Source: Channa striata
Taxonomy: Eukaryota > Chordata > Actinopteri > Anabantiformes > Channidae
Direction: 5' to 3'
Length of the DNA stretch: 64,000 bases
Assembly: GCA_033026295.1 (NCBI GenBank)
Contig: CM065171.1
Location: forward strand, 6,465,957-6,529,956
In this document: positions 22,481-35,464 of the stretch, one piece after another
Numbering within the stretch: position 1 is the stretch's first letter
Layout: the number at the start of each line of letters is the position of its first letter
The notes under the pieces: generated by a model
The model's input: the letters and a program-made list of their open reading frames with translations, nothing else
What the model was told of the DNA's origin: nothing
Database searches by the model: none
Made by a program: the position numbers and the translations under genes

Positions 22481-25233
22481 AGTGAAAAACCAAACAGGAC
22501 AAAAACACACCCAACTTATTACACAAAAAAGAGGTTGAAACAGAAAAATGTGTACCCTGAGCTTTAATCCAACCACGGTAATAAGCAATGTAAACATGCT
22601 AACATTCTAAAAATAATAATTCATTACTACTTATCATCAGCATGTTTGCCTTGTCACTACAAGCATGTTAGAATACCAACATTATATATTTCCCATAAAG
22701 CACTTCACAGGGCTGCTAGACTGACTCTGACAGTCTTGACAGTGAATGATGTGAACAATTATTGGAATATTAAAAATTGAAACAGATGATAGACATATAT
22801 TATTGTTACAGCAGCAAACAACAAAGGCCTATGGACACAACAGATCAGATCCCAAACAACCACGACATTAGTACTAATAAACAAACCACAGTCAATGGAC
22901 AATTTGACACAATGTTCCTAACTAGCGAATTACTTGGGCGTTCACCATTTTTAATACACCAAAGGACAATAAATGGCTGGCTATGGAGAGATCAGTGACT
23001 GCTGTGTGTCCACAGCGTGAAGGATGACTGAGATAAACCACCATCACCTCTACCTATAGTCTGCTGCAATCCATCATCTGACAGATCTGATAAACAGAGA
23101 GCAGTCGCACACCTCTTCCCTCCCCACAGTTCACTGCAGCTGAGCGTCTTGAATTGAAGTGGTGACATATTGTGAAGCAGAGCCTATTAGAGCGCACATC
23201 ACTCACCACAGCTGGAAGCTTCCTTCCACATCAACAACACAACTGACTGGCAATTCAAAACAAGTGTGTGCGTGTTTGTGTATGTGCGTGTGTGTATGTC
23301 CATCCATCTCTAAAAAGCCAAAACACATTTCACAACAGCAACAAGTGGCTCTGATCTAATCAGACAGGAGGTCATTACAGACAATTGGATTTAATTAGTT
23401 TGCTTTTCAGGCACTAAAATATGAATGACTAAAGCATTTCCAGAAGCACATTGACTTCAATCTCTGCTACAGACTGAACTAACAATTTTTTGGTTAGTTA
23501 TGTCTAAAATCATGCTGGTTCTGCTGGTTTGGTCGAACATCCAAGACCAAGTTAAACCATAAGCCATTATCTTAACAGCAGCCAGAGGCAGAGGCTGCAC
23601 TCTAACTACTCCCAAAAGTCTTGTTTATGCTGCTTCACAGAGAGCAATTATCTTGCAGAGTTTATCATCCCCATCAGCTCATTTGGCTTCCTTTAACTGA
23701 TTAAAGTCATCAGAGTCAATGGCTGGAGAAAATTGGCACTTTCATTTTAATAAAAACGTATGTTTGTTTGCACTGACATCGCCATTTGTCACAGCCCAAA
23801 CTGCTGTCTGGCTGGGCTGCAGCACAGAGATACTTCGTTTATTCACACCAACACCAGTGTCACATGAATGTCCATATTTAGACAAATGTTCATGCTGGCC
23901 TCCATCCAATGTCAAGCGCTGCTTAAAAAGGAGATTGCAAGAAAATATATAATTCAGTAATTTATTACACATTCATAAGCCCTTGCTGATAACTAAAGAT
24001 TTTTTGTCTACTGCTTCAACTTAAATTGGTTTTAGACTTGTACAAACGGTTAATACAGCAGTTGGCATCTATTCACAGTTATTTATTTTGTAATGCAGAG
24101 TAACTGTGGGTTAAAGCTTAATTTTAAAAACCAGGTATTGTTGCTGAGTCATGCTGTTGAAATTCAATGCAGAAAGCTTGCAATAAAATGGTTTTGCTTG
24201 ATATGGGTTACTAAACCTTTCCTCAACCTGGTTATGCAATCTTCATTATGAGCAATCTCAACTGGAATCAGAAACTTGTGTACCAAAACAGAAGACATGT
24301 AAACTATAACAGTTCTTGTGGTCTCCGTGTTGTGGCTTTGACTTTCAGTTACATTTCCGTTGGGGTTCATGTAAACTATGCCCCAGCCTATGGCAGCTAC
24401 TTTCATAGGATGGATAAAATTTAAAAAATATTCTAAGATAAGTAATTTGAAGAAGTTGTTTTGTATCTTGTTATAACCAACTGAATGACCTATCCATAAA
24501 AACAATTTGTTATTAAAATAATGTAACAATATGCAAAGCTAGAGCCTGCCATTACACACCGTATTGATACTGTCCTGTAGATGTGCTTGATCACATTATT
24601 TGTATATGTTATTAAAATTATTTGTATTTTTATAGATGTCCTCGTGAGTCGATAGCATTCTGCAGTTCTTGGTTTGCATTGTCAGCAGCTTGCTGGATAC
24701 AGGCTAAGCAGGAACTACTAAAGATCAATCACACAGTGGTCACTCAATATTCCTCTCACACAATAACATTCATTTACAATTTTTAACAAATGATGCATTG
24801 CCTTTGATTATAGTTATTTAAATAAAAAACTTGAAAGTAACTCCTGCTGAGTTTGACTCATTAAAGCCATTTTCAGATTTGTACCAGATTGTTGAACTAC
24901 TCTTGACATTAGCCGGAGGAGCTGTATCAGAAAACAGCATCTGACCATAATCTCAAATGGACTATAGCCTACCAACTCCCTAATAAAAAATCTGTGACTG
25001 AGCCCATCTATGAACCGAGCAGATCAGGTGACTGGAGAATTCACAGAAAAATAATGATGCTACTTCGATGTGATGTAACAGTTATGACTCTTACCAGTTA
25101 GGTTAAAATATGGTCAGAAGAGTAAAATATATCATTTGTCATTATGTCAGTATGTTTCTGCAACAGTGAGTGGATATACTGGCTGACTCAGACATTTTAC
25201 AATTAGAAGAAATAGCATGTCCTTCAGTCTCAC

Positions 25234-25405
25234 CATAGCTGTTGGTAAGTTTGTTTCCAAGTAAGCTCCATCCTGGAGGCAACACCAGGTGGTGGAGGGC
25301 CAGAGCCAGGCTCTCATCCAGACGTTCACACTCCTGCAGGGGAATCTGACACTCATCCAGCAGCAGAGCCCCGTCAAGGCCGTCAGGCCGTCCCGCTGTG
25401 CTCAC
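25234..25405 (-). CDS. akap13: akap13 exon 5: linker into ankyrin-like region (residues 118-174)
   Basis: The 172-base exon starts after ATCACACAG and ends at the donor TATG|GTGAGA. It enters in phase 0 and leaves in phase 1. It reads VSTAGRPDGLDGALLLDE, then LDESLALALHHLVLPPGW and SLLGNKLTNSY. Mammalian AKAP13 has LDKKLVLAFRHLKLPTEWNVLG at this place, so the leucine-rich helix and the LP..W.LLG motif are conserved. The first codons, after FL from exon 4, match the FLATSAG junction of the mammalian protein. Confidence 0.9.
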
Positions 25406-25915
25406 CTGTGTGATGGGTGATTTCAAAAATGAGGTGGGCTTGGAGATGAGGTTTAATGAAGTAGATTCACTCAATTTAAGAAGCTAAACATAAGAAAATT
25501 ACATAAATGCATCAACTGTAAGGTCTAAATTTAATGCAAGACATCACACTTCGATGTGTTTATCAGTACTGAGCTCACACTGGCACTGTGCATAAATTCC
25601 ATTAAAAGCTTTAGGTCTGAGTGCTCAAGACTTTTTATTTTATTTATTTATTTTTTTTTGTTGTTCCTGGCAAAGAAAACTATTACATTTATATGGAATA
25701 ATAAATTATTCTGAAGAAAATGAATTATTTAACTATTGTGAGACATCAATACTTGTCAGGGAACAAATAACATGACAATCTTTGTCAATCTGCCCACGTT
25801 GCTGCATCACTTGTAAACACTGGTAACCACTTGTCTCCTCGTCTGTGAAAAACTTTGGTTTTCTGGTTATTTTATAGCTGATTTTAAAACATAAATAACA
25901 AGTGTTTTTGCTTAC
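25406..25915 (-). other. akap13 intron between exons 4 and 5
   Basis: A 510-base AT-rich intron with consensus ends (GTAAGC ... ATCACACAG). It contains a T-rich stretch near 25635-25660. Nothing else is recognised. Confidence 0.75.
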
Positions 25916-26079
25916 CAGGAACTGGGCCATGTCAAAAGCCAAATCTTGAACAAAGCTGAAATGATGCTCAACCATTGGAGCCGCAGCCCCTTGACAGGCC
26001 TTTGGGTCCACTGGCGGCTCTAGGACACCTCGGCTTACAGAAAACAAGGTGACCGAGACCATCTCACAGCAGTCATGAG
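25916..26079 (-). CDS. akap13: akap13 exon 4: conserved N-terminal region (residues 63-117)
   Basis: The 164-base exon lies between an acceptor ending CTCATAG, preceded by a long C/T tract, and the donor TTCCTG|GTAAGC. It enters in phase 1 and leaves in phase 0. The split codon with exon 3 gives Ala, followed by HDCCEMVSVTLFSV, a proline- and alanine-rich stretch, and HHFSFVQDLAFDMAQFL. The mammalian counterpart has GHDCCETVKVQLC and FHFVQDEAYDAAQFL. The paired cysteines and the FVQD...AQFL motif are kept. The fish exon has a short extra loop around PPVDPKACQGAAAP that I do not match to mammals. Confidence 0.92.
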
Positions 26080-27967
26080 CTATGAGGTAATACGGTGAAA
26101 AGGAGAGAGAGGAAGGGAAAGGGGAAAAAAAGGAATGAGGACCAAACAAAGACAGAGGCTGTTGTGTACTCATATTTTATACTTGTGTTTTATAAGATTT
26201 TTTTTTTCAGAATCAAAGAAAAAATGATCAGTCTGTCTATGCTTACGACCAAGTCCATCATGTGCTTTAAACTGGCATTTCATACAGTACTCTTAAGTGT
26301 GTTTTTGGCATAAGGAATGTGCTCCATGACGTGTCAGACAAACAGCCAGAGAGGGTGATCGGCTGAAACCTGCCCTCACTGCAGGTTCTGCATGTGCCTA
26401 ACGTGTTCGGGGAAGACTATGGCCAACTCTCTTACCATAGACAAACTCCACTTGGGCAAGAGGCATTTTTCCATCTAGAACAAAACTTTATGCCACCAGA
26501 ACATTTTCTTCCTGACTGCTGTTGGCCTCATCAATAAATCCCAGGTCATCCCACTCTGACTCTGGACCCACAGCCCACTAACACTGTGCCACATTAATGC
26601 TCTTCTTGCTGTATTATTCCGTTGTTAATTTTTTTTTTTTCTGGAGGCATCACTACACAGAAGTGTAATCCACATCTGCATATAGAACGATATCTCTACC
26701 ATATCAGACCCATTTATTAACAGTAACACACCTTTTATTCAGTGTTGCCTCTACAAATACAGCTCAGTGGATGGGCAGTTCATCAATTACGAAGGTTCTA
26801 AAGATTTGCTCAATGACATCTCAGTCCATGCTAAGGTAGAGACTCAGTTGATATGCAGTGATTTTCCCAGGCCAACAACCTTCCATTTAGTCACAGGACC
26901 TGTCCTTTGGAGCTCTGAGCAATGTGAGTCCTGATGAAGGAAGCAGTGAAGCAGAGCTAATCTGTTAGCAGAGTAACAACCCCCCTCCCCAGACGGCTGT
27001 AATTCAGTCGAGCTCTTAACAAGATAACACTGTTTATCATGGCCTTCCTTCTTTTTTCCTGTCCAGAAGGCAAACACAAAATTAGTTCAACAACAAGTTT
27101 CATATTTGTTCCGTCATATTTTCCTGAAATATTCCTACCATACAAGTTTATTACAGGGCCATCGGTTCCTTTTTCACCGAATATAAACTTTGAACCTTCA
27201 TCTTTGTGTTGCCAGTTATTACCCATTCTAGTACTGTAGCTTTGACTAATAGCTGTGACTAAATATGTTCACTTTTGCAAGTAAAATAAAGTGGGAAGTG
27301 CTCCAAGAAAAATGATCAATGATCCAGGCTCAAGAGATCCTGAAGTAAGGTGCTTTTTCTTACTTCAAAACACATTAAAATGTTGATTTAAAAATGAGGA
27401 CAGTGGTGGTGGATGATTAATCATTTATTACTTTGACTTTCTTCCTGAGCTATAACTCCTGCCTGCCCTATGCTTTCTGTGTGATTTGAGGGTAGGATAA
27501 CACTATTCCCATTTTAAATACAACTTTTGCTTTTAACAGCCTGTGATATTTCAACATGTGTTGGCACATCTTAATGTTTACTCTGTGCTACAGCATACAG
27601 ATAGCTACAGAGGACTCACCACTACAGGCGACCTCACTTTGTTTTCACTTTTCTTCAATGTTTATACATATATTTTCAATGTTATGTGTTAATGGTGGGC
27701 AAATGTGAGGTTTTGGTGCTGCATTGTGTAAACAATAGTTGCATGGACTTTTTTTATTTACCCACATTAGTGTGGCTAAATAAAAAGTACAATTATTGCA
27801 ATTATTGCAGGGTTTTGCCAGCAAGGACCTCTACTAAATATCACAGGCAAACATGAGGGCAGAATTAAAAATAGATTTAACCTAAATGCTGTAGGTGGAG
27901 CCACCTTCCTGCAGGTCCATTAGAGGTGACAAGGAAGCTGCAAGGCATTGTGGGTGGGGTGGCTTAC
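26080..27967 (-). other. akap13 intron between exons 3 and 4
   Basis: A 1.9 kb intron running GTAAGC ... CTCATAG, with a long pyrimidine tract before the acceptor. No repeat family, RNA gene or additional exon is supported. Confidence 0.75.
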
Positions 27968-28121
27968 CAGGACACATTGCCTGCAGGGTGTCATGACTGC
28001 TCCTTAGGGTGCTGGTCAGGTGTCTTTGTGAGCTGCCAGAAAACAGCAGGAAGTAGTCCACGCCCTCCTCTTCAGCAGCCAGCTCCTCATCAGTGAGCTG
28101 CACTGTGATAATACACCGCCC
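27968..28121 (-). CDS. akap13: akap13 exon 3: conserved N-terminal region (residues 12-62)
   Basis: The 154-base exon runs from an acceptor CTGTCTCTGCAG|GGG to the donor TGTCCTG|GTAAGC. It enters in phase 0 and leaves in phase 1. It reads GRCIITVQLTDEE, then an acidic turn, then VDYFLLFSGSSQRHLTST and DTLQAMCP. This follows the AKAP13 N-terminus (GDCVVTVLL, FYLVFLGSTLRHCTST, DTLETIAPG in the mammalian protein as I recall it). It lies before the ankyrin-like segment. No catalytic residues are expected, and the function of this N-terminal module is poorly defined in the family. Confidence 0.92.
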
Positions 28122-30939
28122 CTGCAGAGACAGGCATACAGTGACAGGAAACAAGACAGAAAAGAAAAAGAACACACACAAGCAATGAACACAGGAGCAA
28201 AAATAAAACAAGAGATAATTAGAGAGGTACATTTGTGTGTGTATTAATATTTCACAGTATAAAATGGTTGCGATAAATCTGGTTTGTGTGCTACTATGGT
28301 GGATTGTTTTCCATTATTTTCAATTATTAAATATTTTTATATTCTCATACTTGATTTGTGAGGCTTGTACATGTGAGCATTCAAACAACCCTCTGCAGTT
28401 ATAATCTTTTACTAAAGTAAGCATTAGGAATGAGGAGGTTCTGTAAAACAAACAAATTATTTTAATTTAGGCCTAATGAAGAGGTATACACACCCTGTTC
28501 TCACACTAGTAGTTTGGATGATGCAGTAAGAAGCAGGCGGCTCTAACTGTGAAAGCTTTTGGATGTGATTTATGAAGTCAGACTGGGGGGTGGTTGGGAG
28601 GTACTGTACGTATCCTTACTACACACATGGGAACAAAAGGCAGGATTACAAATGCGTCCTTGAAGACAGTCAGTGTTAACCCTTAACATCTGACAGTTTA
28701 GAAGACCACATAACAGGCAAATGAACATCTAATTTAAGTCAGTCCTATTCTCTAGTAGCTATATTTTGCAGGTATATCTGTGGCTGTACAATATTTAAAA
28801 ATGATCAAATGAGTGTAATTCAACAGCAGCTGGTAATTTAAGATTAATTTAAGGCTTGCCTAAAATCCTTAGGAACTGCATCTAGCAAACATGCAGATCC
28901 CAGATCTTAAAGGGGCCAGAGTGTAAAATGCTGCATGAAGGCTCCCAGTCATCACAGCACCACACTTGTTTATAGCAATTACACTAATGCCTCAAAGTTA
29001 ATATGGTAAAGATTTATTGATGTAAAAAAGCTTCACATGACATCATTAACAAACAGGCAGGAGGGCGGCCGACATTGATAAAACGTGGAGGAACAGCTTG
29101 ACTTTCTGCAGGGATCTCAGTCGGGTTAAGATCACAAAAGACGAGGAAGACGATAAAACAGTCTGTGTATTAACGACTGTTCACTGGTAAACAGTAGCTG
29201 TAATTAGTAATTTACTTGTAACTGCTACACTTTCCAGTTTGTGATGAAAAAAAAACCAAACCAAACACATTCCGTGTGCACTGGCCTGTAGCATGGATTC
29301 TACTATATGAGCTGTAGCCAGACATGTATTAAATATGTATTAAAATAAAAATAAAAATTATTTGTCAGCTCTAGGTGCAACCACTTGCTTTAGACGCTTG
29401 CTAACTAGCTTGTTTCTTAACTACACACTTAAACTAAATTTTTAACTACATTCTTTAGTAGAGCTACAGTTTGAGAACTACTGGTTGCTAATTTTATTAT
29501 GTGGTTGCTTTATTGTATTTGCCCACCTTTACATATAAGAAAAACCTACCAAATATTATCTGAGATAGCATTTTTTTTCCAAATGACAGATTATCATCAT
29601 CCCTCCTCTTCCTCTGCTCTGCTCATCCTGAGGTTTCCTTCTTTCCCCTAAAATTTCTTTGTGGGAGAATTTCTCTTTATCTGATAGGAGGTGTCAGACT
29701 GTGAAGCCCCACTGAGGCAAAATTTCTTTGACATTATGAGATGTTGCTTATATGATGTGTGAAACAACTTAAATTGCCACAGTACATGAAAGGGGTACCT
29801 AAACAAAGTTGACTTGAAATAACGGCTTTTTCGCTTACAGCCCTGAATGTAAAACCATACAGTCTCGAAATATGTGTATGTTAGACAGTAAAACTAGGTT
29901 ACAACAGAAAGTCTGATTTTACATTTTTCTTTAAGATACTTAAAACAGGGATTAACTGACAGCTTTCCAGAAAGGGCCAGGACCCAGGACCCCCGAGTGT
30001 GTTTCCAGGCACTTAAGTAACCATGCTACAGTGGGTTATCTCAAGTGAGCTGATTTCTTAATGGTCTTGTACACATGAAACCTGGTTTTTGTAATCTGGG
30101 TAAAGGATTCAGGAAACCTAATTTCCCCAAGTGCACTTCCCCTCAGGAATGTCTATTCCTCTGCCATGTATATGCATAACTCTTTCTCTATTAATAATTT
30201 GCAAGGGCGCAGACTACACGAAGGATGAACTGTAAAAAGGGGGCTAAATAACGGGAGAGATCATTACACACCGTGCTGCCACATCATTTTTTTATTTTCA
30301 AACTAAACCTGAAACACAAAATCGTTCACAGCTTCCCAGTGGCATTTTTCTATAAACTCAAGCATTTGTGAGCTGTGAAACAGAGCTCTGTTCTTCCTCC
30401 TATACGCATACACACACAGCGGGAAAAACAAACCAGGAAGCAGTGTCTTTGTTTACGGAGATAGCAGAATAATCAGAGAACTGTATTTTCAGCACTATAA
30501 GTTGTGTTTTTCCAGTCATCTGACTGGTCCTGTGACTTGTATTTTAAAATGACTTTTTATCTGTGAATCTACTGTAATTTTGCTGAACTGTTGACACTGA
30601 CTAATTTCTTATGAAAACTGTTCCATGGAAAAAGATTTAAGTTTTATGTTTACAATAAACAATAAGTGTAAGTGGGAATTTAAACTGAAAGCAAGATGTT
30701 GGCAACACTATTCCAATCAATCCATAACAACTAAGCTGCATTCAGCACGACTGTCCTCAGAACAGCAGTCTCTGTGTCTGTGACAGAGCGCAGCAGCCGG
30801 ACAAACTGCCATCAGCAGGCTGACCGAAAATAAAGAAATAACTGAAGAAAACAGTTCTTATGTAGCTTTGCAGAAATAAAATTAATAAAAAAAATCTGTG
30901 AGGTCTTTATTTACATTTGTTCATTTCATTGATTTTCAC

Positions 30940-31060
30940 ATGCTTGCTGACAATGGGAGGACAACTGGGAGATGCGTCTTTCCCAAGGACACTTTAGGTT
31001 GCAGCCAGGAGGACTGGTGGTCGAACCACTGACCCTCTGGTTTGTGGACAATAAATCAAT
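30940..31060 (-). repeat. Short SINE-like fragment, reverse orientation
   Basis: It reads GCGTCTTTCCCAAGGACACT, 'aggttgcagccaggaggactggtgg' and TCGAACCACTGACCCTCTGG. The reverse-complement B box (GGTTCGACC) and the 'cccaaggacactt' motif mark a tRNA-related fish repeat. It is truncated and diverged. Confidence 0.45.
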
Positions 31061-31839
31061 AAATCAATGATTCCAAATAAAACCATGGTAATTTCAATGC
31101 ACATTCAGCTAGTAAAAATTCCCCATCATCATCAGGAGTAAAAAAAAAAAAAAAAGTTAACGAATGTATAGAAATCAAGTTATAAGAAAATGATGAAATT
31201 ATATCAGCGCAAAATGTTGCATCCCCCTTGATGAGCCCTCTGGATAATAAACTTTATTATTTCAAAAAAGATGCTGTCAACGCTCTCAGGAAGTTTGATG
31301 TGTGGCAAAAGGTGTGTTAAATTGGTGGCTAGATCTCAAAGGGCAGCCTCAGAAATTTGCCGTGAGCAACTAAAAGAACTGGATGAAAAAAATGCTTTCA
31401 GAATACATCAAAATAAATTTTTAAGCCTTACTAAAGATGTAGAGTGATATAAAAATATTTTTGCATTTAGGGATACCAGTACCAACTCCGACAACCATAA
31501 TCTGCTCAATTTTGGTGCACGATAAGCATATAAAAATTGTGTTTAATTTACAGCGCATTGGACCCGCACATCTCATAGAAAAAGGATCAATCATTCAACT
31601 ACGGCAGCAGTTAAGTCATAAACACGCCAACTGGATCGCTTTTAATCCTCCAAATGTATGGCTGAGACCGGCGTGCTGCACTGAGGGGCTTGAAAGATTT
31701 AATCTGGATAATGCTAGGAGTGTTTTACTTGGACATTTTTGTCCACACATACACCTCCTCCTAAAAGAGTCAGGATAACGTCAGAATTCCAGTACATCTC
31801 TGAAAGGGGTTTAAAACTGGTTTGAGTTGAGGTGTTGAA

Positions 31840-32020
31840 TTAGAATCTAAATTCTTCAGACTTAAATCCAATTAAGCACCTGTTTGATGTGCCCCACCTC
31901 ACAGGGTACAAGACTTCAAGGATCTCCAACTGATGGCTTGGTGCCCGAAACTACGAGTCTGTTTTAGTGGCAAAAGTCGGACAGAGTATAGTTATGGAGT
32001 TATGGCTGATCGGTGCATTT
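31840..32020 (+). mobile_element. Tc1/mariner transposon remnant (3' end)
   Basis: Positions 31859-31891 translate as DLNPIKHLFDV, matching the DLNPIEHLW motif near the C-terminal end of Tc1-family transposases. The following sequence tracks the familiar fish element through 'gacttcaaggatctccaactgatggcttggtgcc', CTACGAGTCTGTTTTAGTGG, and the terminal TTATGGCTGATCGGTG. Frames are broken and the left part of the element is not recognisable. It is an inactive 3' fragment. Confidence 0.75.
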
Positions 32021-35000
32021 GGTCATAGATCGCAGGTACTGTATGTTTAACTATAGATGAGAGAGGAAAACTGTCAGAGTCAATCATGGTGGACGTTTGC
32101 TGAGGTTTGTTCATACATGGATAAATACATGCTCATTGTGCACTCTGTTTTTTTTCCAAAGTGACAATTGGAAGTGTTGTGGTTGAGTACTGTGGGGTAT
32201 AATGTGGTGTCATGTGAGGACAGAGAGAGGAGGAGAAACAATGAATAAATGGAGATATTGTTCAGAATTAGCTGTTTTCCACTGGGGGACTGCAGCTTGT
32301 TGACACCAAGGATGGATAATGGGACTTTTCATCCCACTTAATCTGAACAGTGTTGCAATCTTTTCACCATTCTACATAAACGGCCTGATGTGACAGCCAC
32401 TGTGGACCAGTGTGGGAAGGGCGAGCTAAACAAAGTCAAAGGTGTTTCCTCCTTCTCATACAAAGTGGTAGCCCAAGGGCCTTGTTTCATACAGGGGGAT
32501 CAGCAGGTTTACAGCAGTGAAGCTAGCCAGAAGCTAGGGGATTGACAAGTCCCTATTTGGCATGTCACTGCTGCTGCTGAGCCATGTGAGGGGGGGAAAT
32601 GTGTTGAAAGATGACCATAGCCCAGAGGCCAAAGGAAGAGAAACAGCCAGAAGTAACCCTCTGAGAGCCAGGACTGAATACATTGACTTGAAGCATGAAG
32701 GATGCAGAGATTTCTACGCACAGAGAGCCTTAGCCTTAACAAGCCGAGCAGAGGCACTGGCATAAATGAGTTACAGATGGGTGGAAGCCAGCAGGCATGA
32801 CATTCTCCCCATTAAAAACTCATCTCTTATCCCGGGCCCAGATTGGAAATTAAGGTTTGGTGCTACTGAATGGATTGGTACCTCAGTGGATTTGTGAGCT
32901 TGCACTCCATGTGAAAATGAAAACATATTAGTGTGAAATAAGTTCCACATCTTCACTGCAAAAAAAAAACTAGAGAGAAACAAAGAAATGATTTCCTCTC
33001 TACTCCTGAGGGCAGGTGGGAAACGTCCTCAGTCACAACAACAACCTGCTGCATTTTGACAGCAGTTTAAATGACTTCTGATGGCAACACCATATACTTT
33101 TGTCCAAATGTATGTCCACCCATCATATTGTTATAAGCAAAAGGTTTTTTTAAATACCTGAAATCAGACTAAATAAGACATTTCATAAATTCACCGCTAC
33201 ATGTTTTTATTCCTTATGATTTTGACCTTTTCAACCTTGCAATACGGCTACAATGCATGAAAACTAATTTAAATATAAGAAAGTAAAGCAAGGACAGGGC
33301 AACTGAATAAGATCGCTGTCAGTGCTTTTGGAGGCAGGGGGTGGAGGAGAAACAGAGATGTGAAACATCTGCTGGGGCCACCAGCTGCACAGGGCGAACA
33401 ACCACTGCAAACTGTATAAAAAAAAAAAAACACACACAAACTGAAAGTATTGAGAAGTACAAATAATAGCTACAACAAAGATACAAAAGTGAAAAAAATC
33501 TAAATGACTCTTGTGTGTGCAGGTTAATTATAAAAACAACCGAGCAGATTTAAAGCCGTTTCTGTGCACAAATGGATGTCTTTCAGCCACACAGTATGAC
33601 TGTTCTGTCTGCTGGTAATAAGTACTTAACAAAGTGACCTGCTGGGGTATTGACCTGCTAATCATGGAGCTTCAACAAGGAGCAGGCGGCTTTTAAGCAA
33701 CATCAAAAGAACAGCTGGAGGCTACGGACCCAACCCCCTCGTTTTGCATATGCATGTGTGAGTGTAACCCTTTCTACACATCCAGCAACTGCACCGGGTT
33801 TAGAGAGCCAAGCAAAGCTGGCGTTTGACTTTAGGCCTTGTTCAGACAGACTTTCACTGCAACATTAATTTGTAACATGAATACTCACTTTCTGGTGTTT
33901 ACATGAAGATCTTAATGACCACAAACTAAATAATTATTGTAAAAACTTTCCTGAGGTATAAAATCTGGTCAATGAATAATAAACGGCATTGTGCTGTTTC
34001 CTCCATGAAACAATCCGTTCTTGCTTTTTTAAATTTTAATACACTAATGCTTTTACATTTACTGTTGACAATCTTCAGTAGGCTCCTTTTCAATGATGAT
34101 TTCAGACCTTATTTTGCAATGTAATATTATATTCTTCCCTCTCTGGGGTTCTGCTTGCACAATGTGGTTTGCTGCGCCCAAACAAACTGTAAATTTTCAA
34201 CATATTATACATTCATGTGATATTTTGAAAAATTCTGCCTTTGTCCTTTGTCTTTGTCCTGTTGCACAGAAACTGCTGTAATAACAATAAAACAAATGTA
34301 CTATGAACAAAATGTCAGAGGTGATGTTCTGTAAAGAAAGTTAAGAGTTTATGGCTACACTTTCCTGACAGTGTGATTCATCCTTGCTGGCATTTACACA
34401 TATTGTATGATTTTGTACGAGCAAGTCAGGACATCAGAGGGTTTTCTTGGAAGCAGAATACTGCAGATTTTAATGTGGTTCACCCATGAGTTCCCACTAA
34501 TTTCTGGGAATCTTATCGGTTTGTTGGAAAGATGTAAAAGCAAGACTCTTGTAATCAGTTCCTCACGTGCATCAGTGACAGGTAAAATTGTCAGTAATTA
34601 AACTATACAGAAGTTCCAGTTTACAAAGACGGCTTACGTCCTTCTTCCCTGCAGCAGTGCAGTTGAGAAATAGCAAAGAGGTCACAGATTCCATTAAACT
34701 GCTTCCATGCCAACAGTCCTGTGTCCTGTGTGAGACATTGAACCCCAACCTGCTCATTTTATTAGAGGCCTCTCTAGATAACACTGTATCTGAAATGCCA
34801 AGAACGTAAAAAAGCATGTTTACCTGCAGTCTAAACAGCAGTTGTTCTGCTGTTATGAAAGAGAACAAAATTAAAAAAAAAAAAACTTCCACAAGTCATG
34901 CCTACCAAATCATATAACCCTCTACTTTGCATTAATGCTCTTTAGCAACGCTGTAGTTCCTGGGGGTATGTTGTGCCTGACTGACGGGCCAATTGTTTTC

Positions 35001-35464
35001 TAATGAATCCACCACAACCATAATCTTTGGTTCTATCATTCTATGTAATTGAATACAGAGGCTTTTCATCTATTCACATGTCAGGGTTTAATCAGCCAGC
35101 TAAATTTTTTTAGCGTACAATCCCAATTACACAGTAGTTAAATTCAAGCTATAGCATATTTTGATAGTTATGAACAATGACTCTGACCCTGAAACTGATT
35201 TGAAAATGTGAACGAAAACCCAATAATGTAGTGGACTGCAACACAGTGCACCGCACACTCCAGTGAGCAACATATCCACTATGACAAGAAGACAAGGTAA
35301 CAAGATTTGGTGACATTGGTGAAAAAACTCAGAATACCAACGACTGAGATTTGTCAAACTCATTCTTGTATTTTTCTGCTTGGCTACCTTCCATTAGATA
35401 ATCTTTTAAACACAGCTGTTAAATGGTCAAAAAAGGCCACGACAATAACGCATTAATGTCTACC

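Larger units (their letters stand above)
19528..25233 (-). other. akap13 intron between exons 5 and 6, repeat-bearing
   Basis: The intron is 5.7 kb long. It holds a duplicated element (21.2-22.2 kb), a SINE (22.2-22.5 kb) and a GT-rich tract near 23.27 kb. The remaining sequence is AT-rich with nothing further recognised. The many short frames are not coding. Confidence 0.7.

Noticed and set aside
31461..31778. A 105-codon plus-strand frame next to the Tc1 remnant
   Set aside because: It does not read as Tc1 transposase and shows no known motif. Only the segment from 31.84 kb is recognisable as Tc1.
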